The notes under the pieces are model-generated. The model saw only the letters and a list, made by a program, of their open reading frames with translations, made no database searches and had not been told where the DNA came from. From Gordionus sp. m RMFG-2023 (lineage: Eukaryota > Nematomorpha > Gordioida > Chordodea > Parachordodidae): 64,000 bases of DNA. This document shows positions 10,290 to 23,785 of this stretch, one piece after another. The translations under genes and the position numbers were made by a program. The number at the start of each line of letters is the position of its first letter. Within the stretch, counting starts at the first letter, position 1. The stretch lies in contig NC_088775.1 of NCBI RefSeq assembly GCF_954871325.1, positions 13,989,561 to 14,053,560 of the forward strand. The letters run 5' to 3'.

Positions 10290-11740
10290 TCCACCTACAT
10301 GACCTAATTTGTCAAGTTGGATTTCCTAAATTTAGTAGCGATGACAGCGCCTACATAGGGAAATTGCAAAATTGCTTCGATACAAAGAAGATTTCCAACA
10401 GAGAAAACGCCGCTTTGTTTCTTCGAAGTTTTCCTGACAACGAGAACAACATTGGTGCAATCTGTACGGAGGCAGATCTCCAAGACCCAAAACTCTCCTT
10501 ATTCTACGCAGCCACGCAAGGTAAGGAGGAGACGTTTATAGCATGGGTTACGCGCATAGCCAGACTCAATAAAGAATGCATATTTGGTGGCATTCAACGC
10601 ATATCGAGAAGGTCAGAGTGGCTACTATTTCCAAAGAGATCAGGAGAGCGGTTAGGTCTATGACCATAGAAGACATGTATATAATATAGGTCTAGATGAA
10701 AATATCAGGGAGCCAAATGATATCAAGGGCATGGTGAAAGTAGACACCATATATTCGGGTGAATCATCTGGAATACAAGAGGAGATCAATTACATGGGCA
10801 AAGCTAAGAGTAGCTACGAGACCGCGAAACCCAAATAGGACTTGCAAATCGTAAATCTCTTGTTAAATATGATGTTTTCATCAAGCAACCTTAGCTCATG
10901 TATGGCAACCGCCACGAACAACGTTTCAAAGGACGCTACGACAACTGCCGCGACAAACTATGATATTAGTCGACAACCGTTTCGATCAACGCTACGATAA
11001 TCGTCATGACAGTTTCAACAATCGCCACGACGATCGATACGACAATCGCTACAACTACTATGTCTACCGCCACGACTGTCGTTATGGCCATAGTCAAAGT
11101 CATGATCAACGCGAGAGGCGACAATTGAAACAACACCCACGTCGCGGTCATCATAGACATAACCCTCATAACATCAATGGTTTTCCGAAATGTTCGCCTA
11201 GGCTCAACCATTACAATAATGACAACGATACCAATAACAGATCTTATGATTATAAAGATCGTACTTTTCAATCGAACATTAACTATATGAGGATGTCTCA
11301 AACACCGACGTCAAAGAGTGCAATCTTTAGGATCTGAAGATGAACAATCTGGGAGTCAATGACATCAGATAAAATGCTTAAAATATTAGGGTGAACATCA
11401 TCGACACCCATGTTTATGCAAGTGGACACCGCACCAAGTATACGATATTACCGAGGCACACAGCTAAGGCTGTAGGCATAGCCACGATACGCAAGACTGA
11501 TATGAGGCTAACAGGATATAACGGCAGCGCTATCAAGATCATAGGTTTAGCCAATGTTAACATGAAGCTTGAAGGGAACAAAACGCTAGAGGCCATACTG
11601 GTGGATAATGATAAGTACCCCTTGCTAGGACGTGTATGGCTCCACGCCTTCAATAATATATTAAAAACATTCATTGTTGGTAGCATAGACGATGATCTCG
11701 AGAAAGTGATTTTGTTTTGACAATAAAACAATGGCTATTC
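10290..11740 (+). mobile_element. Ty3/gypsy fragment C (gag, Asn/Arg tail, protease)
   Basis: On the + strand, a gag-like block (about 10360-10665) shares the pattern of element A gag. It is followed at 10960-11300 by a low-complexity block of repeated NRHDDRYDNR-type units, the counterpart of the Asn-rich tail of A. At 11391-11720 a protease-like block holds KYTILPRHTAKAVGI and DNDKYPLLGRVWLHAF, the flap and C-terminal segments typical of gypsy retropepsins. No LTR was found. It is a broken and probably old fossil with several breaks. Confidence 0.75.
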
Positions 11741-11759
11741 TGTCCAAATTAAATTTGAA

Positions 11760-12904
11760 AAAACCACGAATAGATTGTTGCACAAGATGGAACTCGATCT
11801 ATTTAATGTTGGAGAGATTACTAGAGTTTGCCAAGAAATATCACTCCAAAGCAATGATCGCGAAAAATGTTTATCAAAGAATGAATGGAAAATAATTAGC
11901 GATATATTAAAAGCTTTATATCCAGCTTATATTTCGACAAAATATATACAAAGTGAACAATTGACAATGGGATGCAAACGAGCAAATTAGACACTCCATT
12001 TGCCAGACTTTTAGTTTCTACGATAAAAGCACCAGAAATAAATTTGTAAAATTATGTTTTTTGCCCAACTTATATCTCGACCCATGATATAATGTATTTT
12101 TAACATTTGAAGAAAGAGAGATCGTCAAAAAACATCTTTCTAAAACTTGGAACTTATTACAAAATTTAAATAATCAGAATATTGAATATGCCCACGTGTT
12201 CACATTCGAAGAATAATTTAGATGATGATTTTGAAGATTTATTAAAGTCGCATGAAAGCCTTAATAAGAATAATTGTCAGGGCATAGAAAATTATACTAA
12301 ATGTATAGAAATAGAATATATAATTCGATCAGAGATTAAAAAAAGATACTAATCTTTTGAATGATTGGGAAAATGTAAAGAATAAATAGTATGCCAGAAC
12401 TTTTTAAATTAGCTATAACTGTGCTAACAGTTCCAGCTACGCAGGTATCCGTAGATAGAGCATTTTCTAGCCTTAAGTTTATACTCTGCGCAGAGAACTA
12501 AATTAAATCCTGAAATATTAGACAATCTTTTAATTATCTGTTCTAATTCTCTTTAACATAAATAGTATATATTTCATTATATTTATGCGTTATTTTATTT
12601 CTCATTGTATTTGCGCATGTTTGTTTATATTATTTATGATATAAAAAAATTTAATTTGAAAAAATATCCATTATCATGGTTAAATTAAATAAGAAATTAT
12701 AAAAATATAAATCAAAAAGATTTTTCTCTAAGATTAATATATATTGTTTATGATTAATTTTTTTTAAAATCAAATTTATAAAATTCGAAGCAAACCGAAA
12801 AGAACCGTTATAAACCGATATGAAAATTTTCAAAAAAAACAGAAATGGAGCGAAATCTTTATATTAAATTAAAAACCGAAACTACTTAACGGTTCGGAAC
12901 TCTG
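11760..12904 (+). pseudogene. worn hAT transposase
   Basis: Pieces in different + strand frames spell a hAT-family transposase. A segment near 11780-11990 contains LSKNEWKIISDILKALYPA, a segment near 12100-12220 contains FEEREIVKKHLSKTW, and near 12390-12520 lies the C-terminal dimerisation block MPELFKLAITVLTVPATQV followed by AFSSLKF. The relic probably ends at 12891-12904 in GGTTCGGAACTCTG, whose reverse complement CAGAGTTCCGAACC has the look of a hAT terminal inverted repeat. The matching left terminus was not found. Frameshifts and stops are numerous, so it is an old copy. Confidence 0.65.
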
Positions 12905-15900
12905 CTAAATAGTATATTCTCATTTTTAATCTATGCAATTTTTTTCTTAAATCTATATTTAATAATCAACGCTTTTCATTTGAACTTTACGCCATCTATT
13001 GGATTTTTATTTAATAAATTTTAAAATTGTTTTTTTAACTTTTGGGACATTCTGTTTAAATAAAAATGTTTACTTTCATACCAAATTAATCACAAGTTTA
13101 TATAATAATAAATGATTTATATTTTGTGCTCGAAAATATTTTACATGGTTATTAAAACATGCGTAACATAAAAATGATTATATTACAAAAAATGCGTAAG
13201 CTATAAAAATTTAACAATACCAATCATATTTTTGCCTTGGACTTCTTAAAAAAGGGGTGGCGTGTTGTAATTGATTTATTTAACCAATAATATATAAAAC
13301 ATATATTATTAATTTTTCAAATGTACATTATATTTAAAAAAATGCGATCAGTTAATTTCGATCAATTTGGCTTCTGGTACATACCTTGGGTATTAATCAT
13401 GACTTGAATATGAATGAATTTTAAATTTTAAACCGTGATTCGTCATCATTGGTTTTTTCAAAAAAACAAAAAATTACAAAATAAGAAAAGTTTAAAAAAA
13501 AAATCAATAGGTGTGAAAATATTTTTTGATAAATCAGATGATATTACATATTATTTAAAAAAATAGATAATAATATTAATTATTTTGAGAGATATACTTT
13601 GTGATTACATTTTAAACAGGTCACCGACCGAGCCTAGATCATTGTTTTTTAAATCTTAAAACATACAAGATATAGTGACCTTCATGGGTTGGGTTGACCC
13701 GCGGATGGGACGGGTATGAGCCTAATATATTCTGGCAGGCCTCGGTTTTTGAATTTTTTTTTAATGGGCTTAGGTCGGCCTTGGGCCTAAAATTTTTTCA
13801 TTTATATCTATATAGCTTATTTAAAACAATTGCTAACTTAAAAAAATATTGCAAATTTTTTTTCATAATAATAATAAATTTCAGTATTACAAACAATTGA
13901 TTTGATACGGTAATATTGTCTATTTTCATTGAATAAAATAAATTAAATTTTTGGATATGGGCTTGGGAAGGTTGAGCAAAATTTTTGAAACTATGTATTT
14001 AGGAATTTTTTTTAATATTAAATATGGGTCTAGCCTGAGTCTATAAATTTTTTTTAGTGAGGGTCTGGGTCGGGCCGATAAAAGATGATAAGAACATGAG
14101 ATATAGTGGAGATAGATCTGACCCACCAGATTTTACATGCAATTGGAAAAGAATCCAGTTTAAACCGATCCGTTAATTTAATATTTTAAAGAGTATCTGC
14201 AATTTGTCGGTAAAAAAATTAAGGGGAGGGCCTAAAAATATGTTGAAATATTTTGTTCTATAGACATTTGCAAATTAAAAATAACCTTTAATCGTGGGTT
14301 AAGAGCATTGCAAACATTTCCAAAAGATTTTTTTAATTTTTATTAAAAGCTTCTCCAATCATTAAATTATTAGCGAATGGAGAACTTATAAAATTAATTT
14401 ATCTTTTGTGGTAATCGCCCTAAGTTTTTATTAAAAGAATTTAACCAACTCATCTTTAGAAATATTGATTGATTGGGGGCTTCGTAATGCACTAGAATAC
14501 AGAGACATTTATGGGCCGGCCTGCAGGCCCCTAATATTATATATTCTTGGATCTAGTTTGGGTTGATTTTTTTAATGAGCTTGTGTCTAATTTTCTTATT
14601 TAGCTTATTTTAAGATATTTAATAGGAAGAATATAACATCATAATTATTTTCTTTGTATTATTTATCACACTATACTATCCTACATACCTTGGAGTAATT
14701 TCGTTTTTATTGCTTAATTTAGTATTTTACTTGTATTTGACAATAACTATAAAATTTAAACTATATAGATAATAAATATTATTTACATTTTGAGGGATCC
14801 TATTTTATTAATAATAACATGTTTTATATATATATATGTGTGTGTGCAGTGAAAGATTTAAATAAATATTATTTTATTTTTTCAAATAAAATTTTGAAGT
14901 TCAAAAGATACAATAACTTCAAAAACAATGACATATAACATTAATCGAAAATAATACAATTCAAATAATAAATAATCTATTAAATTGATAGATTGATAAA
15001 TATAACATATAATCAAATACCATTAATCGATACATTACAATCTGCTTGTATGGATTAGGTTTAATATTAATGGTTATTATAGCATAAAAAGATAAAATGC
15101 ATCAATTTATAACTTTTAGCAGATAAATTTTTCAATATACTAATTTTAATAAAAAAAATTTTATCATAACATTTATATTAAAACCTTTTCTTTCTATATA
15201 TTATAAATCAAAAATGGCATAAAAAATTTATAGTATTTTCATTTAGATATAATGAATAAAAATCAAGAAATACTTTAAAAAGTACATTCTCAGGTATATA
15301 AATTATTTGAAAATAATTCATTAGAGCAAAGTATGGTATAATTTTATTACAATAATAGACAATCACAATGAAAAAATTAGATTTGTTCAATGTAAATAAT
15401 GGGAGGACATACTTACACATTCACGTAAAGTAGAGTCTTTTCATTTATCTAGACATAAATGCAAATCTGTTAGATATGTCGATTTAAAATTTTATTTTCT
15501 TCAATGTCTTTCGGCGAGATTTTATTTTTAGTTTATATTAACGTTTTATTTTATCGTTGCAATTTATATTTTTTGTTAAATCATTTTTTTTGTTTCTTAA
15601 CTTAAAAAATTAATTTATATTATCTTTTTATATTTTCACTAAAATTAACAATTTATATTTTTTGTTAAGAACATTTTTTATTGAACCCATGACTATGTTT
15701 ATATATGAGCCCTGCTCTTATAGATTTAGAATGGCAAATGGTATGGTATCCTTAATCATTGTAAAACTAAATTTATATTAAAATGGTTGTGCTCTGTTTT
15801 AGTAGAGTTTACATTAGCTCTCACCATGTAAGCGGCCAATTAAGATAGAATATGTTTTCAATACTTTAATTTTAAATGTTAGTTTACACTGTTGTTTTTG

Positions 15901-15949
15901 TTGTTACTGAACTGAAGAGGTGTGATAGTTAATAAAAAATAAATTTATA
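12905..15949. other. AT-rich stretch with no gene recognised
   Basis: Six-frame reading gave no convincing exon. The notable content is GC-rich modular repeats at 13683-14130 and a short GC-rich inverted end at 14510-14537, described separately, plus simple AT-rich sequence. It may hold the promoter or missing 5' exons of eEF2K. Confidence 0.5.
13683..14130. repeat. GC-rich modular repeat (hAT-MITE-like family)
   Basis: Islands such as GGGCTTGGG, GGGTCGGGCC and CCTCGG alternate with runs like AATTTTTTTTAATAT, against a background that is otherwise very AT-rich. Similar blocks occur at 21345-21575, 32740-33020 and 62150-62332, and inside the arms of the 44.6-50.6 kb fold-back. A nearby end at about 14515-14537 reads GGCCGGCCTGCAGGCCCCTA, which resembles the CAGGCCC ends of non-autonomous hAT elements. 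Confidence 0.5.
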
Positions 15950-16207
15950 ATGGTTCTTCATTTTATGATTATCGTGATATATACAGAAAGAAAGAGAAAG
16001 AAAGAAAAACACTACTTAAATTATACCTTGATTTATCAAAAAAATATTTTAAACATCAGGAAAAAGATTCCGACGGCATATGACAAAGACGGAAACATTA
16101 TCGTAAATGATGAAGAAAATGATTGCCACGAGAAGTATATTTTAAATCATGCATTCTTTTCCTATTTTTTTCCGCGCTTTGAAAAAAAAATAATAAGATT
16201 TTTTTGA
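15950..16207 (+). other. open frame of uncertain status upstream of eEF2K
   Basis: An 85-codon frame contains a plausible protein-like stretch, KKIPTAYDKDGNIIVNDEEN (about 16060-16120). A possible 3' splice site (CATCAG) precedes it. It lies 0.8 kb before the first recognised eEF2K exon on the same strand, so it might be a 5' exon. However, it matches neither the calmodulin-binding segment nor the N-terminus of known eEF2K by eye. It is equally likely to be a chance frame. Confidence 0.2.
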
Positions 16208-16922
16208 AAGATTTAGAATTTTTAATAAAATTTGTGCATTCTCAGAAACAATTTTATTTTAAAAAATCGTCAGAGATCAAAAATCTTTCAAGATTTTTTT
16301 ATTTTGAAGAACATTTCAAATTCTGCTCTGATTCATTATCTTCCTTTCTCACACCACTTTACCCTGCAAGTAAATGTAGAATTAAGCTATGACCATATAA
16401 ATTCATGACGAACCCGTTCTCCTATAAAATTTTACCGAAGAAGGGTTGAAACCTTGTAATAAATCGCGCTACGATTTGCTTTGGAATTTTGTTTATATTA
16501 TGAATTATTTCAGATATAGAAATATTGTTTTTTTTCCAAAGTACTTCTTCGAAAAACGACGTAAAAATGAAAATCGCCAACATTTTATTAGCAAATATTT
16601 ATTTCATTTTTTTTAAACAAATTAATTTTTTTTTTTTAAATTGTGTTCTTACTGGCAATATATTTTTTATATGAGTAATTTTTATTTAAAATGATATTGA
16701 ACTATTTCAAGCAGAATATGCAAAAAAATCTTTAAAAACTTTATGATTTTTTTTTACAAAAGTTACATAAAAATGACAGAATTTTTTACAAAAAAATATT
16801 TCGCATTTCTAGGTAAAATTTGATTAAAAACTTTCTTTAAAAACAAATCAAAAAAATTTTGAAGATATTTTTTCTTTCAAACTCTAATTTTATTTATAAA
16901 AAAATTGATATAGATGGAAAAG

Positions 16923-19900
16923 TGGTTCTAATTACATAGCGAAATGTTACAAAGAACCAACGCCTAAAACCACCTACATTAAGGATGTCCAACTACAAAT
17001 GGACGCTAAATTATGGGGCGAAGAATATAGTAGGCATAAACCACCCAAACCGGTATAAAGCTGCCACTTTTTTGGAACTCAAAATTTGATTATCTTTTTT
17101 TAAGATTAATTATTGAATAATATTTTTATCAATATATATTTGGCAATCCATTATTTAAACATTAGTAACAAAATGGCGCGTTACTTTCTTCGACATTTGA
17201 GTCACAATACCACCTATACAATAATATTTTATATCCCGATAAGGTTGACATACTTCAAATGACATACATAGAATTTCCCGAAAGACAGAGTGACAAATTT
17301 TATCATTTAGAACGGTACATAGAAGGAGAATACATCAAATACAATTCAAACACTGGTTTCGTAAGGGACGAAAACGTTAGAATGACACCACAAGTTTTGG
17401 AATATATTTCTTATTTAACTTACCCGTTAGATATCGTCAGGCTCAATTTTTTTTTAGTTTGAATTTATTACGACTTTCATCCGGTAAAAATTGAAAAATT
17501 GATTCTAAGATTTGGCGCGGTTCTCGGTTTACGCTTCCTAGATTTGTCCCTGTTTCGTAAATTTTGTTTCCGATTCCAAACCAATTATAACATTTATCGA
17601 GGATTAAAAGTTTTATTCGATTTAGAAAAAGATTTTAATCGGCCCCTGTAATATGTTTCACCTTTTTTTACGAGTTCCTTATTTTTAATTTAAAATGCCT
17701 ATTTATAAACTTATAAAAATTTTCCCTTTCTGGAAAAATTTAAAGAAAAAAATAATTTCTTTAAAATGATAAATATGCTCATAGGCTTTTAGTCATTTTA
17801 CCTTTGAACGCTCTGGACACGCTTTGTTAGTGGTTGACATACAAGGTGTGGGCGATTTATGGACCGACCCTCAAATACACACTGCTGACGGCATAGAATA
17901 TAATGACGGAAATTTAGGTTTATATTTATTATTTTTAAATATTCGATCCTTCGCATGATCAGAATTGCTCTTACAGGCATTTTACAGAAAATAATGTATA
18001 ATTTTGCCATTCCTATTCTTAAGATTGGAGGTTGACTAAGATAAATGTGACGAACCGGTCCATTATACTTTTAAATAGGTTTTTCGCCCCGACCCCCATA
18101 AAACTTGGATAAGTTCCCACCCGATAAGTATATACTTTATTTTAAAAGTAACGAAGGATATTTTTTCCATGACACTTATAAGAACCAATAAAAATTAGCG
18201 CCTTTTTTTAGGAAACTTGCTTAAACATTTGTATAATAAGCATGATGATAAAATTAAAGCTCTATCCTTTTAATAACCAGAATTTACTGAAAATCAAGTT
18301 TTATAGCCATAAATATCATGATAAAAATGATTAAAGTAAACTCATTTAAATAAATATATTTGTCAATTTATAGTTTGAGAATTATAGTTTAAAAAATGCA
18401 TAAAAATGTAAAATAATTATGATCTACTAAATATAAACAGCTGATACTTTCTTCTATCACCATATTCCAAAAAATCTGCGATACATATATAATGAATATT
18501 GTGAAAATTAAAATTGGCGTGCCATTCAATGATATTATAATCATTTGTCAAATTATTTTTATATCTATATTATTATATTTTTTTTATAATATTTTTCCAA
18601 TATATAACTTAATTGAACACTAAATCATATATTAAAGAATAATTATGTTTTCACCTGCTTATTATTAGAATGTTTTGTCAAGTTTCCTAAATAATTTTTA
18701 TATAAACACAGTTTATTCATTTACAATTATTATATTAATTTAATCGGAATACATAAGGGATTCGAGGTATAGCCTTGTTTTTCCATTCCCATGTCTGCAA
18801 TCAAATTTGCCAAAGTCTCAAGCTTTCCCAATTTGATCTTTCTCCCCGAGAATTGTCAGAACACCGAAAATTTGTTTGTTCCATGAAGGTAATTAATTAG
18901 TATAAAACACGATTTTATGTTATAGAGAACGAAGGGTATAAAAATATAATCAAATAAAAAGATGGAGAAGATGTGAAAGTTGGAATAAAAGTTGTTTGGA
19001 TGGAATTTTTAAATTTTTTTATGAATTGATAAAAAAAATTTATTAAATTTTATCTTGCGCCCACCTCCCTCTTTGCCCCTACCTAAAAAAACTCAGTCAT
19101 ACGTTGTACCCTCACTAGTATTAAGCAACTCGTTTTGAGCCGATTTTAATAAACTGCTAACTCAATTCATCCTGAAAAATATTACGCAAGTCTGGAGATC
19201 TTGTTCATAAAAGGAACAAAGGTCTAAACATATATTATCTAAATCTCAAAGCTTACTCAATATTTTTTTGGCTAAAATATTGAGTTAACCGTTTTTAAAA
19301 AATATCTCAAACGAGCCGTTTAACAACACTACCTCTCACCTTATTACTTTAAACTATCTCTCCCCTCTTTACTTTATATATTACCTCCTTATATATATTA
19401 TTTTATTCCTTAAACCATTTTATCCCAGGTCCTTTCTGGATAACTTTATCCTAACCTTTATTCTATTCTCTTATTAAAATTAGTATTAAAAATACTCCTT
19501 TTCATTCTGCCTATGATCTACTTGGTTGGATAAAAGAAAATTGACAAATTTAACCGCTAGCATTACCCCCCCCCCCCTCCAATGATATTTTATCAACAGA
19601 ATAATTGTTATTATAAAGTTATAGGCTATTTTATAATACAGAATTTGTCAAAAGTAAAGTGCAAACAAATATTTTTGGCGAAAAAAGACATTTTTAGAAC
19701 TATAATGCCAAATATATTATGGAGTTAGTTTCCGGGTTTAGTACTTTATATAGAGGGCTACATTCTATCTACAAACAACATTGGTTAAAATTTTGAAAAT
19801 CAAGGTTTAAAAATATTTTTATAACTGTTTATTTTTACCCATAATGTTAGAACCCTTAAAACAACCTTTTTTCACTCTTATTATACTAAAATTGACTATA

Positions 19901-22900
19901 AAATCTATCTCCTCTTTTCTAAAATCACTTTTTTGCAGTTTTCAATTAAATTTTAATATAAATACTAAAATTAAAATGACTTGCGAAGTATAATTTCTGA
20001 AAAACACTCTCCTCTCTTTTGGTTATGCTAAGCTGTAGTGATGCAAAATTACTCCATTTGCGTCGATTTTTAAAAATGGCTAACTCAATATTTAACCATA
20101 AAAATATTGGCTAAACCTCGAGATTTAGCTAATAGATGATCAAACCTTTATACCATATGTAAGCAAAATCTCAGCCTTGGACAATATTTTTCTGGATAAA
20201 AACGGGCTCAAGTGGAACGATTTTGTATCACTAAGATGGTGGGTGAATTATTTTATATTTTTAAAAAAATTTAGATTTATGCAGCTATTTTGAAAAAATA
20301 TTGTACACATAATATCAATTAAGGATTCAAAGACGCAAATAAAGGGTGATCATGAAATCTGCGTTAGTCCGAAACAATCTCAATTATTAGACATTAAAAT
20401 CAGTATTCATCCGAATCACGAAACTAGTAAAACTAAATTTTTGGGATGAAATCATACATACCAAGAATAAGCATAGAAAGAGTTCCTGTTAGAATGCCAA
20501 AATAAAGGAAGATTTGGGTCAGCGAGTTATATGGTCGACAATTATATATTATAACCCTGTGCCAAATTTACCGAAGTCACTATAAAATACTTAATTTCAT
20601 AGAAATAGCAGAGAAAATAGAACTAGCTGTAAAGGAAAGTAATTTAGAATAATGAAAATTTAAGGAAGCAGTAAAAATGAATTACACGACTGGCAATATT
20701 TATACGAATATTTTTTGGCTTTTAAACGCATAAATTAGATGGCAATACTCTTGAAGAATATCAGAAAATCGAAGTAAAATAAAATTTAAATATTTTATCC
20801 TGTCAGATTTACTTTAAAGGAGTATATTTTTTAAATTATACAAATACTGATATATCGTCTACAATCAACTTGCTAAAATAGTTTTAAAAAAATTTTATAA
20901 ACATTTTTAAGTGTGTTGAGAACTATTTTGTTCAAATGATTGACCATTATGATTTCTAAAACAAGATATATTTCCGTATTTTATTTTAAAGTCAAATTAT
21001 TATAATACCTTTAAAAAAACAAAACAAAAGAGCGAAATATTATTTCATCAAACTCGTCTGAGGCATAGACCCTCGTGCGTCGAAAACGAAATTGACCTAA
21101 TAGTGTTGGATAATGAGTTTAGCGATCCACTCTTTCGGTATACCGAGACTTCTATCCTAGGAAAAGTTCTAACAAAATTAAAATATATAAAGTTAATATC
21201 CCCCCCTCTCATAGATCTATTATTTTAAATAAATATTCTAGAATTTTTAAGAAAAAGTCCCACATTAGTATAAGGTTGAAACTTAGTTTTAGAATTTTTT
21301 AGATGTTTGACTAACTTGGGGGAGGTATAATGGTTCGAAGTTATTACCAAGAATTTTTTTTAAAAAAAAATTTCGGATCGGCCCTGCTTGTGCTTTATAT
21401 TTTCAGGCTAGCCCGGATTTTTTTTTAAATATATTATATTTATTTTAATTTTTATAGATAATAATAGAAATTTAAAATACGGCTCGGTCTGGCCAGAATT
21501 TTAAATTTTTTTTAGAACCGATTCCGGTATATTTGAAGAAATCAAAATAGGGGCCGGGCCTGCTGACATTTATTCTTAATGACAATAAATAAAAATTTTT
21601 TAAAAAAGGTTCATTTGGACCTATGTAGATGTCATGAAAACGGTAGATTTCTTGCCGATAAAAACCAAAGCTTATTGTCAGACCTAGAATCCGCTTTTTA
21701 TCATCTAAGATTAGCGGCCAAGTGTCAAATCGCCGAAGCTTGCTTAGCCCTAGCAAAAATTTACCTCGATATGCCAAGGGATACGTTGCAGGATTATAGG
21801 ATTGTTGATGTATTACGCTTTTGGCTATCAATTTGATATATAATATTTATGGACGGTTATTTACGTAATATAATTTTGTTAAAATTTTTTGAGTTCAATT
21901 TCAAAAATTAATTTGTATATTGGCTCCACTTTTTCAAATAAATGGCATTCCTTACTCAGAAGACTACTTAAAATGTATATATGAAATATCAAATTTATCA
22001 ATATTATATTTTTAAAAAAGAAAACTGACATACATAAGGTAGAACAAGGTAACAAGTATATGGAAGAAGCAGCTATATTAGGGGATAGGTGTGCTATGCT
22101 CCATTTGGCCAAAGCTTTCCAAACTGATATCGAAAAGTTTATTAAAATATTATATTTTAATATTGTCCATTATAAGAATTGAAAATTTTGCTTTTATTCC
22201 TTCTAAAAATTTGGTCATTTTTATTTTTTATGAATATCAGCCAAACATCCATTAAGAAATCTCTCCATTGGTATAATAAAGCCATAGAATGCGAGGAAAA
22301 CGCCCTAAATAATTTTTCGGACGTTGTCTCGATGGAACAACCTATATATCTGCTCTACGCTGACATGGCAAAATTATACAAAGATTACTTTATCGACGAG
22401 AGCCAAAACCTAACACTTGCTGGTTATTATTTTATTTCATAAATTTTTCCTTTATATGATAGCTCGTTAACCTATATGATATCGAAACTAATAATGATTT
22501 TAATTTTTAAACTAGATCCAAGCTTGATTTTATTTATTTTACTGCTAATGCCCGAAGCCCTAAAGATTAACTTTATTTTCAAAATTCTACTACAAATTTT
22601 TAGATGCAAAAATAGTTATTGAGCTTTTTTTTACAAAATAGACCTTTAGCCTTTGTCCTCGTTAGCAATTAAAAATGAGTATACATTTTATTCCGTAAAT
22701 TTTTGTAAACAAAATAAACAGACGTGAGACGTCTCAAATATTCGCGCGTCAATAAAAAAAGCATTATTCAAAATGTGCGTATTCGCGTCACTCATTTTTT
22801 TAAATTGCCTGCGAAGACAAATATCTCAATCTATTCGAGCGATGGTTTGGGTACTAGTAATTTGAAACATAAAATTAAAAATTACAAAAGCAAGAATGTT

Positions 22901-23450
22901 ATTATTTTAAGTTGATTTTTTGTGGATACATATACTATGCTATATTAAGAGTTGCATTGTTAATTTGGGTTTAGAAAAATGCATTCAAAGTATTTTTTTA
23001 AATTTATTACACGAGATCTTTACTAGATTAGCTTTTTTAAATCTAAAATTAAAAGATAAAGTTTATTCTGAGAATGAAATGAAGATTTATGCGTTTACAA
23101 AATATTATTATAATATCATCAATAAATGGGAAACGAACGTTATAAACACCCATGTTTTATGAACAATATATTTAAATATAAAAATTTTAAGACTTCAACT
23201 TAAAAATAAAATAAAATGCGCGTGTTAATTCAACATCAGCCAACTTTTTATGCGCTCAAAAGAAGGGTTTAGCTCGATGAAAGAATATTTTACTGAGCAT
23301 GAATTTTTAAATTTATTCTTTATATTGTCGTCAAAATAAATATGTCATAAAGCCGAATGTTACAATAAAGCAGCCGAATATGCCATGAAAAATATGAAAG
23401 GAAATCTGGCTAACAAATATTTTATCTTGGCCGAAGAATGTGGGAGTTAA
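16923..23450 (+). CDS. EEF2K: eukaryotic elongation factor 2 kinase, 5' exons not found
   Basis: This atypical alpha-kinase phosphorylates EF2 in the cytosol and slows translation elongation. Nine exons are mapped: 16923-17052, 17244-17393, 17785-17917, 18758-18888, 21031-21165, 21609-21809, 22040-22136, 22241-22422, 23353-23450. Splice phases agree across all of these junctions except the unmapped linker between 18888 and 21031. Exon a holds the ATP-site Lys in GSNYIAKCY and [14 protein letters not shown]. Exon b has [19 protein letters not shown]. Exon c has [18 protein letters not shown], the catalytic Asp and metal ligands. Exon d has [13 protein letters not shown], the zinc ligands. After a poorly conserved linker come [20 protein letters not shown] and Sel1-like helical repeats ([20 protein letters not shown]). 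The C-terminus [19 protein letters not shown] aligns with the substrate-docking tail. The N-terminal calmodulin-binding exons were not located. An extra linker exon may lie near 20305-20450. Confidence 0.93.
19116..19331. mobile_element. TAGTGTTG-family miniature element, copy 1
   Basis: A 216-base block in an eEF2K intron. It opens TAGTATTAAGCAACTCG and closes TTTAACAACACTA, with internal inverted symmetry (GAGCCG... and ...CGAGCCG). It shares the internal AATATT/CTCAATATTTT modules with four other copies. The ends look like hAT-type terminal inverted repeats. No coding capacity. Confidence 0.65.
20036..20233. mobile_element. TAGTGTTG-family miniature element, copy 2
   Basis: A 198-base copy in the eEF2K linker intron. 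It runs from TAGTGATGCAAAATTACTCC to GTATCACTA and shares the inner AAAATGGCTAACTCAATAT and CTCGAGATTTAGCTAATAG segments with copy 3. The inverted termini are diverged, so this is an older copy. Confidence 0.65.
21345..21575. repeat. GC-rich modular repeat in an eEF2K intron
   Basis: The block begins near GGATCGGCCCTGCTTG and ends near GGGGCCGGGCCTGCTGAC, with roughly inverted GC-rich ends around an AT-rich middle, only about 35 bases before the exon at 21609. It belongs to the same loose family as 13683-14130 and 32740-33020. A hAT-like miniature element is the likeliest identity. Confidence 0.45.
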
Positions 23451-23785
23451 TATATTATATTTTTTATAAAACTTTTTTTTAAATTAAATTTAATATATAA
23501 AAAAAATTGTTTTGTATTATCGATGATTTCATATTCTTTAGCTATTATATTTAAACCAATATGTTTAAATTTATTTTATCATTGCAACATCATTATATTT
23601 ATATTTAAAATAAAATGAAACGTAGATGATATAAAATATTTATAGGGTAATAAGTTAAACAAATTAAAAAATAGTATAATGTAATGAGATATAATATTTT
23701 AAATATAATAAAATACAAACAAATATTTGGGCTTTTACATATCAAAAAAACGTTGTCAAGATTATTATATCGTTTATATTAAATA

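Noticed and set aside
10966-11301. Val/Ile-rich protein on the - strand
   Set aside because: Antisense shadow of the Asn/Arg/Asp-rich tail of fragment C.
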